A stretch of 64,000 nucleotides of DNA from NCBI RefSeq assembly GCF_033115175.1, contig NC_084827.1, forward strand, positions 147,553,701 to 147,617,700, read 5' to 3'. Made by a program: the position numbers and the translations under genes. The notes beneath the pieces were generated by a model. That model saw only the letters and a list, made by a program, of their open reading frames with translations. It searched no databases and had not been told where the DNA came from. Shown one piece after another: positions 55,871 through 64,000 of the stretch. Position 1 is the stretch's first letter; each line of letters starts with the position of its first letter. Source of the DNA: Lepus europaeus (taxonomy: Eukaryota > Chordata > Mammalia > Lagomorpha > Leporidae).

Positions 55871-56898
55871 AACTCACTCTCTCTCAATCTCTCTTTTCCT
55901 TGCACTCTCATTCTCTTGCTCTTTATCTTTCTTAGTTTCTCCAGCAGGTCCAATAAGCAAATGAGACAGCAAAATCTATCATTCCATAAATGAGTAGGTC
56001 TTTCTAAATAAGATAATGGTTATTACTTAGAATGAGCTCCTACTATGTGGAAGACAATGCTGCTTGCTCTGTCGGCCTTTGTTGGCAGCTGGGAAGAAAT
56101 GCACAATTTGGTAGCCCCTGTGTAGAATTCGATCCCATTTCCATTCCTGCAAATGTCTTTAGAGAGGTCAGATGGAGAAGGTCTCAGACAGGGCCCTCAG
56201 AGGTTCCTTTCAGACACCGTTAGACAACAGACCAGTTTACATAATCTTAGTGTCTCCTGCATTTCCTGAGATTCTGCCATTGAGTATTGTCCTCTTCACT
56301 CAGTCTCAGTCTTGCAAAAATAAAATAGGAAGCTCAGAGAAGTTTCCCCTATGGCAGAAGAATTAGGCAAGAAAGATTGTGATCTGGGGTTCTGTTGACA
56401 AGGGCAAAAGAAAATATGAGGGTAGACGCCAAATGAAAGCTTAGTCCTCATTTTGCTTGTGGGCATATATTGTTTGACTGCAGTACTCAGAGAATTCATT
56501 GCACCAAATCAGAGGACAACTGCTGCATGGTGTTCTAACCATCATCATAGTCACCTGTGAGATCAGGGTCATGGGGAAGCCCAAAGGCTCCATATCTCTC
56601 AATGGGGGCTCAGTTTACCATGGAAGGGGAGCCCGTGCACTGTCACCCTCCTGCACAGAACCACCTGTCCCTGGGATGACATGTCCCAGGCACCACATGT
56701 CCTAGGCACGAGTGTTTGTTAGGGGAACAGAATGAGCTACTTGAGTTGAGGAGCTAGGACATCCTAGACCATGGGAAGGATAACTGTTTTCTTTGCATAA
56801 CCTAGCTGTATTCCCTTAGGCAGCTTCAGCCTAATCTCTTCCCTATTCAGTCAGCAGAACTGTGTGTACACGTATCTACATTTGGGTTTAAGCCTTTA
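55871..56898. other. intergenic, nothing recognised
   Basis: Frames under 70 codons; no repeats or genes identified. Confidence 0.5.
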
Positions 56899-56913
56899 AG
56901 ACTCTGGAATGTG

Positions 56914-57228
56914 TGGCTGGTGCCAGGGCTCACTAGGTTAATCCTCCGCCTGCAGCGCCAGCACTCCGGGTTCTAGTCCTGGTTGAGGTGCTGGTTCTGT
57001 CCCGGTTTCTCCTCTTCTAGTCCAGCTCTCTGCTGTGGCCCAGGAAGGCAGTGGAGGATGGCCCAAGTGCATAGGCCCTGCACCCGCATGGGAGACCAGG
57101 AGGAAGCACCTGGTTCCTGGCTTTGGATTGGTGCAGTGCGCCGGCCTTGGCGGCCATTTGGGGGGTAAACCAATGGAAGGAAGACCTTTCTCTCTCACTA
57201 ACTCTGCCTGTCCAAAAAAAAAAAAAAA
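56914..57228 (+). mobile_element. CSINE, young 'GGCTCACT' type, sense
   Basis: Head 'gctggtgccagggctcacta', CpG-bearing body, a reduced CT tract, then 'ctgtccaaaaaaaaa'. Target copies AGACTCTGGAATGTG at 56899-56913 and 57229-57243 are exact. Confidence 0.96.
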
Positions 57229-57360
57229 AGACTCTGGAATGTGAACTACAGGTGACTATGTTGCCCCACACATTTCTCTTTTATCTTTAAATACTTCCAG
57301 TATATATTTTTTTAAATTTTCAATTTCATTCTCTCTCTTTTGAACTGTGGGTTGTTGCTA

Positions 57361-57670
57361 AAATCAACTATCTTTTATTTTTTTATTTCATAAATGTGAA
57401 TTTACAAAGTGCAACTTTTGTATTGTTGTGGCTTCCCCCCCACCCATTCTCCCTCCCTCCCGTGGCCCTCCCCTCTCCCTCTCCCTCTCTCATCCCGCCC
57501 TTTATCGAGTTTCATTTTCAATTACCTTCATATACTGAAGATCAACTTAGTATATACTAAGCAAGGATTTCAACAGGCTGCATTCACACAACCGCACAAA
57601 ATATAGGGTACTGTTCAACTAGTAGTGTTTTTAAGTTTCATAGTAAAACACATTAAGGACAGAGATCATA
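57361..57670 (-). mobile_element. rabbit L1 3' UTR, antisense, 5'-truncated
   Basis: A-tail side 'ttttatttttttatttcata', C/T-rich tract with CCCTCTCCCT units (57432-57500), then 'gatcaacttagtatatacta'. It is the reverse complement of the 3' UTR type seen at 13028-13817. Confidence 0.85.
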
Positions 57671-58529
57671 TCTTTTTTATATCCAGTCTGGGACTTTTTC
57701 CATATCCACTGGTGATACACACTTAATTTAACTTAGTTGAGCTGAACTTGCAAATGTTGATGTCACGCTCTAGTTAACTGGAACAAAGCCAATGAAGAAG
57801 TTCAACAATTTATAAATTTGAGTTATTGTTTGGCAGGTCTCAAAGCAGGAGAGAAAAAGGGTTGCTCTGAAAGTTATTCTGATTGCCTCACTTCTCTTTT
57901 GTGCCTGGTTAAAGCCATGACTCAGGTTCCTGTGAGGCCTTGTTTTATTTCACATGTGTTTATCTGATGTCTCAGGTCAAATTTCTCTCCAGTTCAGAAA
58001 AATGACACACCCTCTTGATGGAAATGAAGCAAAGGCTCCTCTTTTCTTTTTTTAATGTTTCCTTGATTCTAAACTGGGATAGGGATTAGTAGATAGATAG
58101 TTTTGCAAGGTTCAGTTCAAAGAAATGCCACAAAAACAAACAAATAAAAAATCCAGTATACCCTGTATTTAACTCTGACAACCCTATCAGCAGGACAGTT
58201 TATACATCTAATGCGGTATGCATAAAGACTGTGCTGGAGGTCCTCCTCAGAAGTTTCTGGGCAAGAAGAAATGAAGACTGTGACCACTGTTCTGATCTAA
58301 CACAAAGTCTTGTTCCTATTCCTGGGTACATCTGGATTGATTTGTAGCACTGGGGGCTAACGGGTCCTGAGGAGGAGGCAATCATTTGTCTTGTAAGCAA
58401 CTTTCCTAGAAGTTGTTCAACCCACTCTAGTGATTATGGCGGGGAGCTGGACATTCAGACCTTTCCTGGAAATATTTGCTTTCAAGAGTGCACTTTATTA
58501 TGGGTGTTTTTATATTTATTGTGCATAAA
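57671..58529. other. intergenic, nothing recognised
   Basis: No frame or repeat that I can support. Confidence 0.5.
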
Positions 58530-58660
58530 AATAATCTGGAGCATTTAGAAAGTGCTTCAGACCCAGAGCTTCTCATTTATAGAACCTGAAGCTGAGCCTG
58601 GGGACCCCCATTCTTCAGTGGGTGTTTGGAGTATACTTTCAGCAGCCCAGGTTTCACTCA
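58530..58660. repeat. MER5/MER20-like fragment
   Basis: 'gagcatttagaaagtgcttc' and 'agcctggggacccccattct' resemble hAT-type mammalian repeats. Weak. Confidence 0.4.
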
Positions 58661-58684
58661 GGATCCAATCACCCTGGACGATTT

Positions 58685-58835
58685 GGATTAGAGAAAGAAT
58701 CTTGGAAATTATCTTCACATTTTAGAAAAACAATCAGGATCAGAGACATCAAGAAAGTTGTCTAAGTTCACAGAGCTGCGGAGTATTTGAACTGAGCTGA
58801 GAAGTCACATGTTCAGATTTCAGCCCAGGGCTCTG
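58685..58835 (-). repeat. MIR-like, antisense
   Basis: 'ttcacattttagaaaaacaa', 'atcagagacatcaagaaagt' and 'tgtctaagttcacagagctg' follow antisense MIR wording. Confidence 0.6.
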
Positions 58836-59794
58836 CAGTGGGTGATGCTCTGAACCTTTCGGTTGCTTCTAGAGGGTCACTGCCACCCCTTCACATCTCC
58901 CCTAGAGAACCCACTCACTCCCACCACCACCCCAGGGCTCCTGTTAAGTTTGTGGTGTGATCATCACCACCGCTGCCAGCCTGATACTGGTTCCATCTTT
59001 TCTCTCTCTTAACCTTCCAGGACTTTCTGCAAGAGTCTTAGATGACCTTAGCAATGTCCTTGGCCTGGCCTCAGCAATCCTACAGGAAAACACTCCTGGG
59101 AACACAGAACAGACCATGACAGTCAGCAGTCTGTCAGCAAAGCCTGCAGAACCCTGGGAAAGTTTCTCAGTTCTGCTGGAAGTCATGTAGCAACCATGGA
59201 GATGATACATGCTCTTTTTATCATACACAATCATGTCACCATAGCAACCAATGGTGTTTCAAAAACATGATATTAGTAACACAAAGTGTGCTATTATCTA
59301 CTGGAACAAAAAGAAGAGACTCTCTCTTGGAGGAATTGCAAGCTATATCTCAGGAGGCAAGTTCAAATTTTAGAAAGCAACACAAATGAATTCTTATGCG
59401 CAGTACTTTTGTGAAGGACTTTGTCTTTTCCTTTTTGCTGTACCCTGACAACATTTTAGTGTATGCTGCATTCACTCCTCTGTTAGCTGATTTCCCTCAA
59501 CTTATTGAAAATGAGTTCTGCTTTCCTTCTTTGCAGCTAGCTGGAAACTCGAGTGCAGTTCCGAGTCTCCTGCAAGCATCTTTTTTGCCCTTAGCAGTTC
59601 AAAGTTTTCTTTAAGCACAGCCAAACATTAAGGAAAGGAAGCTTGGGTTTGTGGATTAAGACTATGATTCTCTTGTATTCTTTTCCTTATTCTGAATGAA
59701 GAGGGAAAGGACATCCGTTAACGAAGCCCCAAATACTACATACACGGATGTGAAGTAGCTAAAGCAGTTCCACAGTGCCCCTGCAAAAAGGGAT
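58836..59794. other. intergenic; one exon-like frame
   Basis: A 77-codon + frame (58957-59190) contains a strong pyrimidine tract and AG at 59019-59020, which resembles a 3' splice site. No partner exon or homologue was recognised. Confidence 0.4.
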
Positions 59795-59880
59795 TGTGCC
59801 ATCAGCTCCACCTTACAGATGAGAAAACTGAGGTTAAGAGAGGTTTTCTTACTTGCCAAAGTCACAAAAATGCCAAATGG
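59795..59880 (-). repeat. MIR fragment, antisense
   Basis: 'ccaccttacagatgagaaaa' and 'gaggttaagagaggttttct' are the antisense MIR core. Cut off by the next SINE. Confidence 0.75.
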
Positions 59881-59884
59881 CAGG

Positions 59885-59910
59885 GTGTGTGTGTGGGGGG
59901 GCAGAGAAAG

Positions 59911-59966
<56 letters not shown>

Positions 59967-60228
59967 CTCCCATCCACTGGTTCACTGCCCAAATGCCTGC
60001 AACTGGGGCTGAGCCAGGTTAGAGCCAGGAGTTGGGAACTAAGAGTTCAGGTCTCCCATGAGAGTGTAGGCCCTCAATTACTTGAGGCATTACGACTTCT
60101 TCCAGTAGTAGCTTTCATGATTCACATTAGCAGAAAATTGGAGTCAGGAGCTGGAGCCAGGAGTTGAACTCAGGCACTCAGATAGAGGGTATGCACATCT
60201 TAACTGCTAATCTGAATGCATGCTTCGA
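59885..60228 (-). mobile_element. CSINE, older type, antisense
   Basis: Begins in a GT/G-rich stretch (59884-59903) in place of the usual T-rich tail, then a GA tract of about 42 bases, old-type body ('caaatgcctgcaactggggc') and a right edge near 'tctgaatgcatgc'. Confidence 0.82.
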
Positions 60229-60251
60229 GAATGTGTTTAGAGTAAATTCTT

Positions 60252-60593
60252 TTTTTGTTGTTGTTGTTTAGATTTATTTATTTATTTGAAAGGCAGAGTT
60301 ACAGAGAGGCAGAGAGAGAGAGAGAGAGAGAGAATCTTCCATCTGCTGGTTCACTCCCCAGATGGCTGCAATGGCTGGAGCTGTGCCAATCTGATGCCAT
60401 GAGCATGGGGCTTCTTCTGGGTCTCCCATGTGGCTGCAGGAGCCCAAGGACTTGGGCCATTTTCTACTGCTTTCCCAGGCCATAGCAGAGATCTGGATCA
60501 GAAGTGGAGCAGCCAGGACTCAGACCAGTGCCCATATGGGCTGCCAGCACTGCTGATGGGGGCTTTAACCTGCTGCACCACAGTGCCAGCCCC
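60252..60593 (-). mobile_element. CSINE, antisense, with target duplication
   Basis: A T/GTT-rich tail, 'agatttatttatttatttga', GA tract, body, right edge 'accacagtgccagcccc'. Target copies TAGAGTAAATTCTT at 60238-60251 and 60594-60607 are exact. Confidence 0.95.
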
Positions 60594-60607
60594 TAGAGTA
60601 AATTCTT

Positions 60608-60905
60608 GTAATGAATTTATATATATATATGAATATAAATCACTATATTAATATATATATTTACATTTATTTTATATTTAGATTATAATTAATATACTAT
60701 AATATTATATTATAGTATAAAATATAAAAAGTATATAGTGTAAAATTATTATACTATTATATTATCAATATAACACATACATAATATATTATTTATATTA
60801 TTACATTATTTATTTTCTATATTTATATATTTATAAATATAACATATATAAATTCATGTATATAAATTATATATATAAATTCATATACATATATATATAA
60901 AAGAG
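60608..60905. repeat. AT-rich tract of about 300 bp
   Basis: Almost pure A/T with TATATA, ATATTA and TTATAATAT words in irregular order, so it is low-complexity and not a simple tandem array. It contains many self-complementary segments. Confidence 0.9.
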
Positions 60906-61040
60906 AGAGCAAGATCCCACCTGTGCACATTAGCAGGAAATCAGAATTGGGAGAGGAGCTGGGACTTGGACCTAGGTACTCCAATATGGGATTTGAGCAT
61001 TCCCATCAACATCCTAACTGCTATGCCAAATGTTTGCCTC
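60905..61040 (-). mobile_element. CSINE fragment, antisense
   Basis: Only the head-proximal part remains ('cattagcaggaaatcagaatt' to 'gctatgccaaatgtttgcc'). The tail side merges into the AT-rich tract. Confidence 0.75.
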
Positions 61041-61759
61041 AGCTGGGACACTTAATGATGGACCATTGGTTCCAGTCTACAGTTTCACCAGTATCTACTT
61101 TCCGTGCACTGGCATTGAAGTCAAATATCACATTGCTGGCTGGCATGATTTTCTGGCCCCCACACTGGTGCTTGTCTCAGAGATGGGGGAAAAGAGAAAT
61201 AATGAATACAGCCAGTGAGGTGCTGACACTCTCATGTAACCTATAGCACACTCTCTGCATGTGGGGGTGATTTCCCCATTCAAACCAGGCTGGAGATAAT
61301 AAAAAGTAATGGCCAATGGGCATTACACTGCATGTCAACCTATAACTGGGAGTGGTGCTAGTTTGTAAAAGGATGATAATGAGCCTGGAGCAGTGGATGA
61401 GGGTGTGGAGGGTAAAGAGGAGATGGGGACTTTGAGTTGAAGTTGTGAGATGTTGAGAAATGGTAGTCTCCTTGAGATAAAAACACAGAGAACAGCAGAA
61501 GACAGAGTTCTACAGATTCCACAAAATGGCAAATTCAGTGGACTAGTATTCAGTGAATAAAATTAGAGCAGGACTCATGGCACCGGCCATGTATAAACTT
61601 GAGAGAGGCTCAAGTCAGAACCAAGGATCATTCAGCTGAGACTATGTTGGAGATAGCTATGTAGAAGTAAATTCTACCAGAAGTTGGAGTGTGAGAATAT
61701 CTGGGGTAAAAACCAAAGACATTTTCTGTTGGGAATGAGCGTTAACAGGAAATGGTTTC
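61041..61759. other. intergenic, nothing recognised
   Basis: A 107-codon frame overlapping the SINE fragment (60923-61246) is SINE-derived at its start and is not a gene. Confidence 0.5.
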
Positions 61760-61960
61760 ATTCTGTCTCCCCTATGGGTCCATGGTGGCAACTATTCCAT
61801 TGTGGATCTGTCATGGCATGGTCCCACTCTGGTTCTGTGGTGGCCATGGCTTTACTCTTCATCCTTAGATGCCTTGACTCTGGTTCCATGGTGGCTATGG
61901 TTCCATTTTGGATCCATGTAACCAGGGCTGCACTCTGGATCTGTGGTATTGGTAACAGGT
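61760..61960 (+). repeat. degenerate minisatellite, about 27-30 bp units
   Basis: The phrase 'tggttccatggtggc-atgg-tccact' recurs with changes at about 61775, 61806, 61829, 61880 and 61910, spaced by multiples near 27-30 bases. Units are too diverged to give a clean consensus. Confidence 0.6.
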
Positions 61961-62413
61961 GTGTTGTATGGGTTTGGATGGGCAGTGAACATGAGTGAAA
62001 GCTGGTTACGGGGGAGCAGAGTCAGGAGTATCACCAAGGAACTGCTCAGTGCTTTAAGCCCACACAAATCTGAGTGGCAGACTGTACTTGAGCCAGTGAG
62101 AGGGTTTATAGTGTTTGAATTTTTGTGCCTGGCAGAGATGATTCCAGGATGGCATGATACCTGTGTTCAATGTGTTAAGGGCTATCCTAGGAAAGATGGA
62201 TTAGATTTGCTTTGTGGGCTTCCTGGAGTGCTCAGCTCTAATGATCCACAAAAGCATATGATGGAATGGGGTGATAATGATATTGTTAACATCATTTTCT
62301 TCCTACATTTGGCGTGGATTCAGGGCCAAGGAGACTGCATGGGATTGTCCAAGATTCCAGATTGGCTCAGGGCAAGTCTGCTAGATTCTCATCTACATCA
62401 TAACATGAGCTAG
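61943..62413 (+). other. 156-codon open frame, unrecognised
   Basis: One of the two longest frames in the window. It starts in the minisatellite and ends at a TAG at 62411-62413. The middle holds several Cys, Trp and Asp residues (CVQCVKGYPRK near its centre). No domain, leader or splice framing was recognised. It may be a fossil of a mobile element or a chance frame; I do not call it a gene. Confidence 0.25.
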
Positions 62414-62884
62414 TGGGGAAGGGAAGGAGTCAGGGAACAAGGTAGTAAAGGGGACTGGGAAATGGACCTGGTTGAAGGACTGGTTCCCTCCATGAAGGCA
62501 CTTACAATAGGTTCATGTTCCATTCAAGTAGGCATCACTGTTACAGAGGTCTAACTTGGCAGGCTGGTACCATAGCAGGAAAGGACCTGGTAGGAAATAC
62601 TCAAAGCCAGATGACTATTGACCTTTTGGTGGGTCAGTTGATTCACATTAGGATTCCTGCCAACATTTGGAGGTACAGAGAATAGGATCCTGTGGTTAGG
62701 CGGAGGCTAGGCAGTGTGTCAGTGAGAATTAGAAATCTGGGTAAATTAACTGAGACCAATATTCAGTTGAACTCAGTAAGCTGGGGAGGGCTACATTCTC
62801 CTGGACACCTTGCCTGGGTACACTACCATATCCTTGGATTCTTTTTCAACACAGTTCTCTAAAGGAACCATGGGCAGTTATCAC
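62414..62884. other. intergenic, nothing recognised
   Basis: Continues without an obvious boundary from the 156-codon frame. No repeat recognised. Confidence 0.45.
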
Positions 62885-63120
62885 AGCTGGCACTCAAGAT
62901 GTTATTGACAACCTTAGGGATTTTAACTACTTTCAACCTTTTCTAAGACCCACCTCCAATGTCCCCTCCTTTGTCATGCCTTCCTAAACTCTCACGTGTG
63001 GTTATTCTCACTGCATTTTGTCTTTACTCTTTTGGCTCTGACCACTCTGCAGTCTCAGTGTTTGTTTATGGACTTAACCTCTTCTTAAGATTAAGTTCAC
63101 TGTGGCTAATGAAAGAGTCC
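62885..63120 (+). mobile_element. L2-like fragment
   Basis: 'ttgtcatgccttcctaaact' and 'ttctcactgcattttgtctt' with a downstream 'gtttgtttatggacttaacc' suggest the 3' part of an L2. Confidence 0.45.
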
Positions 63121-63154
63121 TTTCCATGGAAGTGTGTGTCTATCCTAATCTTTT

Positions 63155-63474
63155 TTTTTTTTTTTTGACAGGCAGAGTTAGACAGAGAGAGAGAGAGAAA
63201 GGTCTTCCTTCTGTTGGTCCACCCGCCAAATGGCCGCTATGGCCGGTGCGCTACGCCTATCCGAAGCCAGGAGCCAGGTGCTTCCTCCTGGTCTCCCATG
63301 CGGGTGCAGGACCCAAGCACTTGGGCCATCCTCCACTGCACTCCTGGGCCACAGCAGAGAGCTGGACTGGAAGAGGAGCAACTGGGACAGAACGCGGCGC
63401 CCCAACTGGGACTAGAACCCGGGGTGCCAGCGTCGCAGGTGGAGGATTAGCCTAGTGAGTCACAGAGCCAGCCA
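63155..63474 (-). mobile_element. CSINE, young type, antisense
   Basis: T run joined to GACAGGCAGAG, GA tract, CpG-bearing body. Target copies GTCTATCCTAATCTTTT at 63138-63154 and 63475-63491 are exact over 17 bases. Confidence 0.97.
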
Positions 63475-63514
63475 GTCTATCCTAATCTTTTGACAGAATG
63501 ATATTATTTAGACT

Positions 63515-63645
63515 TTTGTCAAATAATTTGCCTAAGGTCTCTTCATTACAAGCTGTAGAGATGAGTTTGCATTGATGTCAGTCTGATTTCAAACCCTGGG
63601 TTCTTTTCCTTAAATCCTGTACTCTGTTGTGTGCCTTTCAGTGTG
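63515..63645 (-). repeat. MIR-like, antisense
   Basis: 'aataatttgcctaaggtctc' and 'gatttcaaaccctgggttct' follow antisense MIR wording. Diverged. Confidence 0.5.
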
Positions 63646-64000
63646 TTGGCATAGACTTAGGTTAAGAAGACAGTGAGGTTGCATTTGTGAGTTTGGACAG
63701 ACATAAAAGGAACTTCATTGCTCCTCTGGAAGTGGAGCTGCTCTCTTCCAACTTCAGACATTTCCATCTTCACTGGTGCATTATATACACTGGGATCAAA
63801 CTAGTCTCGATGAATCTGACTTTAGACAACAGTCCCAACACTCTCGCCTTTATGCAGCTGCAGCTGAACATTTCAGTCTAACTTGGCTGCCTAATCTGTA
63901 GACTCTTTCAAATCAAACATCTTTTAGCCTAGTGAAACTGAGAAAATTATTTTATAATCACCCTCTCTGGAAAAAAAATAGTCAATGGAAATTTTTAATA
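63646..64000. other. intergenic, nothing recognised
   Basis: A 64-codon frame at 63687-63881 has no gene features. The window ends in AT-rich sequence. Confidence 0.5.

Noticed and set aside
55076-64000. ICOS exons downstream of CTLA4
   Set aside because: No Ig V-domain exon or FDPPPF-like motif was seen in the 9 kb available.

Overview
The window is nuclear DNA of a lagomorph, almost certainly rabbit (Oryctolagus cuniculus). About thirty-five copies of the lagomorph-specific tRNA-derived C-repeat (CSINE) lie in it, together with 3' ends of rabbit-type L1 elements and an older mammalian layer of MIR, L2, MER5-like and MaLR-like repeats. Nearly all short open frames rich in Leu-Ser or Arg-Glu are the CT/GA tracts and heads of CSINEs and are not genes.

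The one protein-coding gene I can support is CTLA4, complete on the + strand from a TATA box at 48323 to a poly(A) signal at 55053. Its coding exons are 48430-48538, 51734-52081, 52491-52600 and 53893-53997. Spliced, they give 672 nt encoding 223 residues: leader, Ig V domain with the MYPPPY ligand loop, stalk cysteine, membrane span and a tail with YVKM. Exon sizes and phases equal those I recall for human CTLA4. The exon 2-to-4 splice would also give the soluble isoform, because the shifted frame in exon 4 stays open for 22 residues. CD28 and ICOS, the relatives that flank CTLA4 in mammals, are not visible here, so about 48 kb upstream and 9 kb downstream are intergenic.

Region by region: 1-20350 is repeat-rich intergenic DNA with an L2 (9960-10885), a rabbit L1 3' end (13028-13817) and an old L1 split by a CSINE (14010-15025). 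20358-20779 is a solo LTR with a 6-bp target duplication. 23470-30195 is a heavily decayed class I-like endogenous retrovirus with two diverged LTRs and pol remnants; it has been hit by a full-length U1 snRNA retropseudogene, four CSINEs and, at its 3' end, a MaLR-like LTR. 32970-33908 is a nest of three SINEs. 35678-36321 is a second L1. 42600-46980 is a dense block of MIR, L2, old L1 and MaLR fossils. The CTLA4 promoter and gene occupy 48140-55075. The downstream flank holds MER5-like, L1, MIR and CSINE copies, an AT-rich tract, a degenerate minisatellite and an unexplained 156-codon frame.

I found no bacterial-type system, CRISPR array or new multi-gene system. The most informative non-genic items are the U1 retropseudogene with an exact 11-bp duplication, the solo LTR, the retroviral fossil, a SINE that appears to carry a short 3' extension, and the conserved CTLA4 promoter and isoform logic.
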